From: Pomphorhynchus laevis
Taxonomy: Eukaryota; Acanthocephala; Palaeacanthocephala; Echinorhynchida; Pomphorhynchidae
Direction: 5' to 3'
Length of the DNA: 64,000 nt
Assembly: GCA_012934845.2 (NCBI GenBank)
Contig: WNNJ02002806.1
Span: 1-64,000 of the forward strand
Numbering within the stretch: the stretch's first letter is position 1; every line of letters begins with the position of its first letter. The notes beneath the pieces were generated by a model, which saw only the letters and a list, made by a program, of their open reading frames with translations, was not told where the DNA came from and did not search any database. Shown piece after piece: positions 33,901-45,718 of the stretch. The position numbers and the translations under genes are program-made.

Positions 33901-35613
33901 CATCGATTGCCGTCTGCCAGTCCTCCGTAGCATCTAGTAGTGAGAAGGATCTGGCACTGATGAGTCATTGTGATTACGAATCGGCATTCGTAATTCTTTC
34001 GGGTCTGCCTCACATATTTTACAAGAAATTTAATCAGAATAGTCTCACTCTCCTTAAATAAAAGTTTGCCGATATAAAAGAGACAACTTTTGTAGAACTG
34101 ATTTAGTACTTGCTGATGTAACTAGAAAATTTTCTAGTACATCATTCACATTGATTCATTCATTAATTGCCGAATGCCAGATTTCCTCTTCATCCAGTAG
34201 TTGAAGAGATTTTGCACTAATAAGTCATTGTGATGGCGAAACGGCATTCGTCATTCTTTCACGTCTGTCGCTCATGTTTTACAACAAATTCACTCGAAAT
34301 GATCTCACTCTCGTTTAATAAAAGTTAGCGATTTTAAAAAGACGTGCGCTGGCATTTGCAAGTTCTTTTAAAAATGATCCTTTTTGGTAATATATAGTGC
34401 TGAATTAGTACTCTCTGATGTTACTAGAAAATTTTCTAATACATCACTCAAATTGGTTTATCCATTGATTGCCGTCTGCTAGTTTTCTTCGGCATCCAGT
34501 ATGGAAAGAGATCTAGCACTAATGAGTTATTCTGATGACGGAACGGCATTCCTTATTGCTTCGCGTCTGGCGCTCACTCGGAATGATCTCACTCTCGTAA
34601 AATAAAAGTTAGCGATTTTAAAGAGACCTGTGCTGGCATTTGACAGGGCTTTTGAAAATAATCCTTTTTGGTAAATATGTAGTACTGAATTAGTACTCTC
34701 TGATGTTTTTAGAAAATTTTCTAATACATCATTCACATTTATTTATTCATTGATTGCCGTCTGCTAGTTTTCTTCTGCATAAAGTAAGGATGGAGATCTA
34801 GCACTGATGAATCATTGTGATGACGAAACGGCATTCGTATTCTTTCGCGTCTGGCTTACATGTTTTACAAAAAATTTACGCGAAATTATATCACACTCCT
34901 TAATCTAAAGTTAGCAATATTAAGGAGACCAGCGCTGGCGTTCGCCAGTTTTTTTGCTAATGATCCTATTTGGTGAAGCTGTAGTTCTGATTTAGTACTC
35001 TATGATGTTTCTAGAAAATTTTCTAGTAGATCATTCACATTGATTTATTCATTAATTGCCGTCTGCCAGTCCTCTCTTTCATACAGTAGTTAGAGGGAAC
35101 TGGAATTTAAAGGTCATAGTGATGACGAAACGGAATTGTCATTTTTTCGCGTCTGGCCAACATGTTTTAAAGAAATTTACGCAGAATGGTCTCACTTTCT
35201 TTAAATAAAAGTTAGCCAATATTAAAGAGTTCTGTGCTGGCGTTTTCCAGTGCTTTTGCTAAATTTTTTTGAATGAAACTGTGATACTGATATAGTACAA
35301 TATGATGTTGCTAGAAAATTTTCTAGTACATTATTTACATTGATTAATACATTAATGGCCGTCTGCAGTTCTCCTATGCATCCAGTAGTGGAAGGGATCT
35401 AGCACAAATTAGTCATTGTGATGACAAAACGGTATTCGTCATTATTTCGCGTCTGGCTTACATGTTTTACAATAAATTTACGCGGAATGTGTTCACGCTC
35501 CTAAAATAAAAGTTAGCCGATATTTACGAGATCTGCGCTGGCGTTTGCCATTACTTTTGCTAATCCTTTTTGGTAAAGCGGTAGTACTGATTTAGTACTT
35601 TATCATGTTACTA

Positions 35614-36117
35614 GAAAATTAAATCAGCTAACTGAGTCTACGTATTGTTATATAATTATAAAATAAACAAAACATAATAATGCTAAATCAAAATTTAATA
35701 ATTAAATAATAAAATTAATAATTGTTTTTAGATTTTCTATAATTTTAATCAAGTTAAAAAATAAAAATAAAAAATAAAATTTAAAATAAACGTCATTTTT
35801 ATGAATTGACTAATAAATAACAGACGTTGTATCAGAATAAGGAATTAGAGGTCATCAGGAGGAACTGCTATGCTATCAGGTTTCGGCCCCTAACTCCTCT
35901 ACCCAACATAGCAGCGGGGCCAAATACATGCTAATGATGTATTTCCTCTGAAATAACTATCTAGTATCTTATTCTAATGCAAAGTATATTATTTATTATT
36001 CATCCATAAAAATTTGCCACTTAAGAGTTTAAATTTATTCTTTATATTATTGTGTTGATTTATATATTTTACTATTTTCTGCTTGATGTTATTTTTATAG
36101 TAACCTAGTTTAAAATA
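35614..36117 (-). mobile_element. Penelope-like element, copy C (3' end only)
   Basis: The 3'-terminal ~500 bp of the PLE, in reverse orientation: end sequence, pseudoknot RNA and the last codons of the RT ORF. Satellite B continues on both sides. The insertion lies at or within a few bases of the centre of the 20-bp palindrome TACTAGAAAATTTTCTAGTA, with AATT shared between target and PLE end. Confidence 0.88.
35857..35921 (-). ncRNA. PLE 3' structured RNA (pseudoknot), copy C
   Basis: Reverse-strand copy with the same helices (GGCCCC/GGGGCC and CTGCTATG/CATAGCAG); the paired strands are at 35865-35872 and 35916-35921 among others. No compensating change is needed because the sequence is identical. 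Confidence 0.68.
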
Positions 36118-37978
36118 TTCTAGTACATCATTCACATTGATTCATTTATTGATTGCCGTCTGCCAGTCCTCCTCTGCATCCAGTAGTTTAAGAGATCTGT
36201 CACTGATGAGCCATTGTTATGTCGAAACGGCATTCGTCATACTTTAGCGTCTGGCGTACATGTTTTACAAAAAATTCATGCGAAATGATCTTACTCGCTT
36301 TAAATAATGGTTAGCCGACATTACAGAGACAGGCGCTGGCGTTTGCCAGTGCTTTTGCTACTGAATCTTTTGATTGTAAAGCTGTAATACTAATTTAGTA
36401 ATCTATGATGTTACTAGAAAAGTTTCTAGCACAACAATCACATTGACTCATTCATTTTATTATTCTGCCAGTCTTATTCTGCATCCAGTTGTGGGAGGAA
36501 TCTAGTACTGAGGAGTCATTGTGATGACTAATTGTCATTCGTCATTATTTCGCGTATGGCTTACATGTTTTACAAGAAATTCACGCAGAATAGTCTCACT
36601 CTCTTCAAACAAAAGTTAGCCGACATTAAAGTGACCTGCGCTGGCGTTTGCCAGTGATTTTGCATCTGATCCTTTTTTTGTTAAGCTGTAATACTGATTT
36701 TGTACTCTATGATGTTACTAGAAAATTTTCTAGTACATTAATCATATTGATTCATTCATTGATTGCTGTCTGCCAGTCCTTCTATGCTTCCAGTAAGGGA
36801 AGAGATCTAGCACTGATAAGTGATTCTGATGACGAAACGGTATTCGTCAATCTTTCGCGTCTGGCTTACATGTGTTTTAAGAAATTCACTCGGAATGATC
36901 TTACTTTGCTTTAATAAAAGTTAGCCGATATTTTAGAGACATGCGCTGGCGTTTGCTAGTGCTTTTCTATTGATCCTTCTTTGTGAAGCTGTGGTACTGA
37001 TTTAGTACTCTATGATGTAACTAGAAAATTTTCTAGTACATCATTCACATTGATTCATTCATTGATTGCCTTCTGCCAGTCCTCCTCTTCATCCAGTAGT
37101 TGGAGAGATTTTGCAATTATAAGTCATTGTGATAACGAAACGGCATTCATTATTCTTTTGCTTCTAGATCTCATGTTTTAGAAGAAATTTACTCAGAATT
37201 ATCTCACTCTTCTTTAATAAAGAATATCCAATATAAAAGAGAAATGCGCTGGCAATTGCGAGTGCTTTTGCCAATTATCCTAATTAATGATGTTGTAGTA
37301 CTGATTTAGTACTCTATGATGTTACTATAAAATTGTCTAGTACATCACTCACATTGATTCATTCATGTATTGCCGTCTGCCAGTCCTCCCCTGCATAAAG
37401 TAGTGGGCGAGATCTGGCACTGATGAGTCATTGTGATGATGAAGCGGAATTCGTCATTCTTTCGCGTCTGGCTTACATGTTTTACAATAAAATTACTTAG
37501 AATGATCTCCCTCTCCTTAAATAAAAGTTAGCCGACATTAAAGAGACAAGCGCTTGCGTTTGCCAGTGCTTTTGCTACCGATCTTTTTGTTGTGAAGCTG
37601 TAGTACTAATTTAGTAATCTATGATATTTCTAGAAAATATTCTAGTACATCATTCACATTGATTCATTCATTTTTTTATTCTGCCAGTCTTACTTTGCAT
37701 CTCGTTGTGACAAAGATCTTGCACTGATGAGTCATTGTGATGACGAAAAGGCACTCGTCATTATTTCGCGTCTGGCTTACATGTTTTACAAAAAATTCAC
37801 GCAGAATGGTCTCAATCTCATTAAATAAAAGTTAGCTGATATTAGAGAGACCTGCGCTGGCGAATTCGAGTGCTTTCGTATATTATCTTAATTTGTGATG
37901 CCGTAGTACTGATTTAGTACTCTATGATGTTACTATAAAATTTTCTAGTACATTATTTACATTAATTCATTCATATAT

Positions 37979-38058
37979 TGCCGTCTGCAAGTCCTACTCT
38001 GCATAAAGTAGTTGAATGGATCTGGCACTGATGAGTCATTGTGATGACGAAACGGCAT
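37979..38058 (+). ncRNA. Type III hammerhead ribozyme, copy with intact core
   Basis: GCCGTC ends at 37985, the predicted cleavage site. Helix I is TGCAAG (37986-37991) with CTGGCA (38022-38027), one mismatch. The core CTGATGA is 38028-38034. Helix II is GTCA (38035-38038) with TGAC (38045-38048). GAAA begins at 38049, and helix III is ACGGCA (38052-38057) with TGCCGT (37979-37984). All core nucleotides required in hammerheads are present. Confidence 0.8.
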
Positions 38059-40492
38059 TCGTAATTATTTCGTTACTGGCTTACATGTTATACAAGAAAT
38101 TTATTCGGAATGGTTTAACTTCTTTTAAACAAAAGTTAGCCGATATTTAAGAGACCTGCGCTGGCAATTTCGAGTGCTTTTGCTAATTATCCTTTTTGGT
38201 GAAGCTGTAGTACTGATTTAGTACTCTATGATGTTACTATAAAATTTTTCAGTTAATTATTTACATTAATTCATTTATGTATTGCCATCTGTTAGTCCTC
38301 CTCTACATCCAGTAGTGAGAGAGATCTGGCACTATTAAGTAATTGTGATGACGAAACAGCATTCGTCATTCGTTTGAGTTTAGCTTACATGTTTTACAAA
38401 ATATTTACTCAGAATAATCTTACTCTCCTTTAATAACAGCAAGCCGATATTAAAAAAACATGCGCTGGCGATTGCCAGTGCTTTATTAATGATATTTTTG
38501 GGTGAAGCTGTAGTCCTGATTTAGTACACTATGATGTTGCTAGAAAATTATCGACACATCATTCACATTGATTCATTCGTTGATTGCAATCCGCCAGTTT
38601 TTCTCTTCATCCAGTAGTTGGACGGATCTTGCACTAATCAGTCATTGTGATGACGAAGCGGCATTCGTAATTTTTTCGCGTCAGGCTTAATGTTTTACAA
38701 GAAATTCACTCGGAATGATCTCACTCCCCTTAAATATAAGTTAGCCGATATTAAAGAGACCTGGGCTGGCCTTTACCAGTGCTTTTGCTTATGATCTTAT
38801 TTTGGTGAAGCTGTAGTACTGATTTAGTACTCTATGATGTTGCTAGAAAATTATCGAAACATCATTCACATTGATTCATTCATTGATTGCCGTCTGCCAG
38901 TCTTTCTCTTCATCCAGTAGTTGGACGGATCTTGCACTTTCGTCATATTGTGATGACGAAACGGCATTCGCCTTCTTTTCGCGTCAGGCTTACATGTTTT
39001 ACAATGAATTCACGCGAAATGTTTTCACACTCCTTAAATAATAGTTAGCCGATATTACAGAGACGTGCACTGGCGATTGCCAGTGCTTTTGCTTAAGATC
39101 CTTTTTGTTGAAGCTGTACTTCTGATTTAGTACTATATGATGTTACTAGAAAACTTTCTAGTACATCATTCACATTGATTAATAAATTGATTGCGTCTGC
39201 CATTCTCTCTTGGCATCCAGTAGGGGAAGGGATTTAGCACTGATGACTCATTGTGATGACAAAACGGCATTCGTCATTCTTTCGCGTCTAACTTACATGT
39301 TTTACAAGAAATTCACGCGTAATGGTTTTACTCTTCTTAAATAACAGTTAGCCGATATTAAAGAGGCCTGCGCTAGAATTTGCTAGTGCTTTTGAAAATG
39401 ATGCTGTTTGGTGAATCTGCAGTACTGAATTAGTACTATATGATGTGAATAGAGAATTTTCTGAAACATCATTCACATTGATTTATTCATTGATTGCAAT
39501 CTGAAAGTCCACCTCCCCATCCAGTAGGGGAGGAAGAGATCTAGCACTGATGGGTCATTCTGATGACGAAATAGCATTCGTCATTCTGTCGCGTCTGGCT
39601 TACATGTTTTACAAAATATTCACGAGGAATTGTCTCATTCTCCTTAAGTAAAAGTTAGCCGATATTAAAGAGACCTTTGTTTGCATTTGCCAGTGCTTTT
39701 GAAATTGATCCTTCTTGGTGAATCTGTAGTACTTAATTAGTACTCCATGATGTTACTAGAAAATTTTCTAGCACATCATTCACATTGATTTATTCATTGA
39801 TTGCCGTCTGCCAGTCCTCTTTTGCATCCAGTAGTGTTAGGGATCAAGCACCAATAAGTCATTGTAATGATGAAACGGCATTTGTCATTATTTGGCGTCT
39901 GGCTTACATGTTTTACAAGAAATCAACGCTGAATGGTCTCACTCTCGTGAATAAAAGTTAGCCGATATTAAAAAGAACTGCGCTGGCTGTTTCTAGTGCT
40001 TTTGCTAATTATCTTTTTTGGTGAAGCTGTAGTACTGATTTAGTAGTTTTTGATGTTACTAGAAAATTTTCAAATACATTATTTACATTGATCCATTCAT
40101 GTAATGACGTCTGCCAGTCATCCACTGCATCAGGTAGTGAGAGAGATCTGTCACTGATGAGTCATTATGATGACGAAATGGCATGTGTCATTCTTTCGCG
40201 TCTGGCTTTCATGTTTTACAAGAAATTTACTCGGAATAGTCTCACTCTAATAAATAAAAGTAAGCCGACATTAATGAGACCTGCGCTTACGTTCGCCTGT
40301 GCTTTTGAATCTGATCCTTTTTCGTTATGATGTAGTACTGTTTAAGAACTCTATTATGTTTCTAGAAAATTTACTGGTACATTATTCATATTGATTCATT
40401 CATTGATTGCCGTCTGCCAGTCCTCCTCTGCATCCTGAAAGGGAGGAGATCTAGCACTGATAAGTTATTCTGATGACAAAACGCCATTACAT

Positions 40493-40520
40493 GATGCTAG
40501 CTTACATGTAAGCTAGCATC
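40493..40520. repeat. Perfect 28-bp palindrome in satellite B
   Basis: The 28 bases read the same on both strands without a loop (centre ACATGT). It is made from the monomer segment GCTAGCTTACATG and its inverse, and a normal copy of that segment follows at once. It replaces part of one monomer. Confidence 0.92.
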
Positions 40521-43500
40521 TATCGCGGCTAGCTTACATGTTTTACAAAAAATTTACGCGAAATTATCTAACTCTCCTTAACATAAAGTTAGCAATATTA
40601 AGGAGACCTGCACTGGTGTTTGCCAGTTATTTTGCTAATGATCATATTTGGTGAAGATGTAGTTCTGATTTAGTACGCTATGATGTTTCTGGAAAATTTT
40701 TTAGTACATCATTCACATTGATTCATTCATTGATTTACGTATGCCAGTCTCCCTCTTCATCCAGTAGTTTGAGGGATCTTGCACTAATAAGTCATTGTAA
40801 TGACGAAACGGCATTCGTCAATGTTTCGCGTCTGGAGCCCATGTTTTACAAAAAATTCACTCGGAATGATCTCACTCTCGTTAAATAAAATTAAACGATT
40901 TTAAAGAGACCTGCGCTGGCATTTGCCAGGGCTTATGAGAATGATCCTTTTTGGTGAATATGTGGTACTGAATTAGTATTCTCTATTGTTACTAGAAAAT
41001 TTTCTAATACATCATTCACATTGTTTTATTCATTGATTGCCGTCTGCTAGTTTTCTTCTGCATCCAGTAAGGAGAGAGATCTAGCAATGATGAGTCATTG
41101 TGATGACGAAACAGCATTCGTCATTCTTTTGCGTTTGGCTTACATGTTTTACAAGAAATTTACGCAAAATAGTCTCACTCTCTTTATTAAAAGTAAGCCG
41201 ACGTTAAAGAGACCTGCGCTGGCGTTTGCTTCCAGTAGGAGAAGAGATCTAGCACTGATGAATTATTCTGATGACGAAACGGCATTTGTCATTCTTTCGC
41301 GTCTGGCTTACATGTTTTACAAAAAATTCACTCGCAATGATCTTACTCTCCTTCAATAAAATGTTTCCGATATGAAAGAGACATGCGCGCGATTGCTAGT
41401 GCTTTTGTTAATGATCCTTATTGGTGAAGCTGTAGTAATGATTTAGTACTCCAAATCAGTACTCACTCTCCTTAAATAAAAGTTAGCCGATATAAAATAG
41501 ACCTGCGCTGGCGTTTGCTAGTGCTTTTGCTTATGATCCTTATTGGTGAAGCTGTAGTACTGATTTAGTACTCTATGTGGTTACTAGAAAATTTTCTAGA
41601 ACAATTTTTACATTGATTCATTGATGTATTGCCGTCTGCCAGTCTTATTTGCATCATGTAGTGGAAGGGATCTAAAACTGATGAGTCATTGTGATGACGT
41701 AACGGCATTCGTCATAATTTCGCGTCTGGACTACATGTTTTACAATAAATTTACGCGGAATGGTCTTACACTCCTAAAATAAAAGTTAGCCGATATCTAA
41801 GAGAACTGCGCTGGCGGTTTCGAGTGCTTTTGCTAATTATCCTTTTTGGAGAAGCTGTAGTACTGATTTAGTACTCTATAATGTTACTAGAAAATGTTCT
41901 AGACATTATTTACATTGATTTATTCATCTATTTCCGTCTGCCAGTCATTTCTTGCATCAAGTAGTGGGAGAGATCTAACACTGATGATTCATTGTGATGA
42001 CGAAACGGAATTAGTCATTCTCTTGCGTCTGGCTTACATGTTTTACAATAAATTGACTTAGAATGATCTCACTCTCCTTAAATAAAAGTTAGCCGATATT
42101 AAAGAGACATGCGCTGTCGATTGCCAGTGCTTTTGATAAGGATCCTTTTTTGGTAAAGCTGTACTACTGATATAGTACCTTTTGATGTTACTAGAAAATT
42201 TTCAGGTACATCATTCACATTGATTTATTTATTGATTCCCGTCTGCCAGTTTTGTTCTGCATCCAATAGTGAGAAGGATCTGTCAATGACGAGTCATTGT
42301 GATGACAAAACGGCATTCGTCATTCTCCTTAAATAAAAGTTAGCCGATATTAAAGATACAGGCGCTGTCGATTGTCAGTGCTTTTGATAATGATCCTTTT
42401 TGGTAAAACTGTACTACTGATTTTGTACTCTATAATGTTACTAGAAAATTTTCTAGTACATCATTTACATTGATTCATTCATGTATTGCCGACTGTCAGT
42501 TTTCTTCTGCATCCATTAGTGAGAAGGATCTGGCAATGACGAGTCATTGTGATGACAAAACGGCATACAGCGTTCTTTCCCGTCTGGCCTGCATGTTTAC
42601 AAGAAATTTACGCGGAATGATCTCACTTTCCTTAAATAAAAGTTAGCCGATATTAAAGAGACCTGCGCTGGCGTTTGCCAGTGCTTTTGCTAAAAATCCT
42701 TTTTGTTGAAGCTGTTGTACTGATTTAGTACTATATGATGTTACTAGAAAATTTTCTAGTACATCATTCACATTAATTGATTCATTGATTGCTAACTGCC
42801 AGTCCTACTCTTCAACCATTAGTTGGATGAATCTTACACTAATGAGTCATTGTAATGACGAAACGGCGTTCGTCATTCTTTTGCGTCTGGCTTAGATGTT
42901 TTACAAAAAATTCACAAGGAATGTTCTCACTCTTCTTAAATAAAAGTCAGCCTATATTAAAGAGAACCTCGCTGGCGTTTGCAATTGCTTTTGCTAATGA
43001 TCCATTTCGGTGAAGCTGTCGTACTGATTTGTTACTTTATGATGTTACTAGAAAATTTTCTCGTACATCATTCACATTGATTCATTCATTGATTGCCGTC
43101 TGCCAGTCCTCCTCTTAATCCATAAGTTGGAGAAATATTGCACTAATGAGTCATTGTAATGACGGAACGGCATTTGTCATTCTCTTGCGTCTGGCTTAGA
43201 TATTTTACAAAAATTTACGTGGAATGTTCTCACGTTTCTTAAATAAAAGTAAGCCGATATTTAATAAAACCTGCGTTAACGTTTGCCTGGGCTTTTGCTA
43301 ATGATCCTTTTTGGTGAAGCTGTAGTACTGATTTAGTACTCTATGATGTTACTATAAAATTTTCTAGTACATTATTTACATTAATTCATTCATATATTGC
43401 CGTCTGCAAGTCCTCCTCTGCATACAGTAGTTGAAGGGATCTGGCACTGATGAGTCATTGTGATGACAAAACGGCATTCATCATTATTTCGTTACTAGCT

Positions 43501-44840
43501 TACATGTTATACAAGAAATTTATTCGGAATGGTTTAACTTCTTTTAAACAAAAGTTAGCCGATATTTAAGAGACCTGCGCTGGCAATTTCGAGTGCTTTT
43601 GCTAATTATCCTTTTTGGTAATGCTGTAGTACTGTATGTATAGTAACTCTATAATTTATAATAAGTAATTTATAGTAACTCTACGATGTTACTATAAATT
43701 TTTTTAGTAAATTATTTACATTAATTCATTTATGTATTGCCATCTGTTAGTCCTCCTCTACATCCAGTAGTGAGAGGGATCTGGCGCTATTAAGTAATTG
43801 TGATGACCAAACAGCATTCGTCATTCGTTTGAGTTTAGCTTACATGTTTTACAAAATATTTACTCAGAATGATCTCACTCTCCTTTAATAACAGCAAGCC
43901 GATATTAAAAAATATGCGCTGGCAATTGCCAGTGTTTTGTTAATGATATATTTTGGGTGAAGCTGAAGTCCTGATTTAGTACTCTATTGTGTTGCTAGAA
44001 AATTATCGAAACATCATTTACATTGATTCATTTATTGATTGCCGTCCGCCAGTTTTTCTCTTCATCCAGTAGTTGGACGGATCTTGCACTAATCAGTCAT
44101 TGTGATGACGAAGCGGCATTCGTAATTTTTTTCGCGTCAGGCTAAATGTTTTACAAGAAATTCACTCGAAATGATCTCACTCTCCTTAAATATAAGTTAG
44201 CCGATATTAAAGAGATCTGCGCTGGCCTTTGCCATTGCTTTTGCTTATGATCTTTTTTTGGTAAAGCTGTAGTACTGATTTAGTACTCTATGATGTTACT
44301 AGAAAATTTTCTGGTACATTATTCACATTGATTTATTCATTAATTGCCGTCTACCAGTTTTCCTTTGCATCCAGTAGTGGGAGGAATCTTGCACTGATTA
44401 GTCATTGTGATGACGAAACGGCATTCGTCTTTCTTGTCAGTCCTGCTTACATTTTTACAAGAAATTTACGCTGAATGGTCTCACTCTACTTTAATAAAAG
44501 TTTGCCGTTATAAAAGAGACTGTCGCTGGCGTTTGCCAGGGTTTTGAAAATGATCCTGTTTGGTAAATCTGTAGTACTGAATCAGTACTCAATGATGTTA
44601 ATAGAAAATTTTCTAATACATCATTCAAATTGATTTATTCATTGATTGCCGTTTGCCAGTCTACATCTGCATCAGTGGGAGAAGAGATCTAGCACTGATG
44701 AGTAATTCTGATTCCAAAACGGCATTCGTCATACTTTCGCATCTGGCTTACATGTTTTACAAAAAATTTAGGCGAAATTGTCTTACTGCTTTTAACCTAA
44801 AGTTAGCAATATTAAGGAAAGCAGCGCTGGCGTTTGCCAT

Positions 44841-45047
44841 TGCTTTTGCAAATGATCCTATTTGGTGAAGTGTAGTACTGATCTAGTACGCTATGATGTG
44901 ACCAAAAATTTTCAAGTATATCATTCACATTGTAACATTCATTGCTTTTGCAAATGATCCTATTTGGTGAAGATGTAGTACTGATCTAGTACGCTATGAT
45001 GTGACCAAAAAATTTTCAAGTATATCATTCACATTGATTCATTCATT
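44841..45047 (+). repeat. Recent ~102-bp tandem duplication in satellite B
   Basis: The segment from TGCTTTTGCAAATGATCC to TATATCATTCACATTG occurs twice in a row (starting near 44841 and 44943) with only a few differences. Each half is shorter than a monomer, so this is a local slippage or unequal exchange. Confidence 0.85.
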
Positions 45048-45240
45048 GATTTCCATCTGCCAGTCCTCCTCTGCATCGAGTAGTCGAAGGGATCAGTCAC
45101 TGATGAATCATTGTAATGACGAAATAGCATTCGTCATTTTTTTGCGTCTGGCGCTTATGTTTTACAAGAAATTCACGCGATATACTCTAACTTTTTCTGA
45201 ATAAAAGTTTGCCAATATAAAAGAGACTTGCGCTAACATT

Positions 45241-45370
45241 TAGATTTAGAAAATCTAAAAACAACTATTAATTTTATTATTTAATTATTAAATTTTGATT
45301 TAGCATTATTATGTTTTGTTTATTTTATAATTATATAACAATACGTAGACTCAGTTAGCTGATTTAATTT
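45241..45370 (+). mobile_element. Penelope-like element, copy E (3'-terminal 130 bp)
   Basis: Only the last ~120 bp of the PLE, ending GATTTAATTT, inserted in satellite B between AACATT and GCCAGTG without loss of satellite bases. The left edge carries a small fold-back, TAGATTT (45241-45247) and AAATCTA (45251-45257). Extreme 5' truncation with a precise 3' end fits target-primed reverse transcription that stopped early. Confidence 0.85.
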
Positions 45371-45685
45371 GCCAGTGCTTTTGCTAATGATCCTTTTTGG
45401 TCAATCTGTAGTACCGCTTAAGTACTCTATGATGTTACTAGAAAATTTTCTGGTACATCATTCACATTGATTCATTTAATTATTGCCGTCTGAAAGACCT
45501 CTTTTGCATGCACTGATAGGTCATTGTGAATACGAAACGGCATTTGTCATTTTTTCGCGTCTCTTCTACATGTTTGACTGTAAATTTACGCTGAATGGTC
45601 TCTCTCTCCTTAAATAAAAGTGAGCCGATATTTAAGAGACATGCGCTGGCGTTTGCAATTATTTTTGCTAATGATATTTTTGTGT

Positions 45686-45718
45686 GAAGCTGTAGTACTG
45701 ATTTAGTACTACAGCTTC
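45686..45718. repeat. 14-bp-arm hairpin and scrambled segment in satellite B
   Basis: Perfect arms 45686-45699 and 45705-45718 around a 5-nt loop. The following 40 bp contain further broken pieces of the same GTAGTACTG sequence in both orientations before the normal monomer resumes near 45757. Confidence 0.88.
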
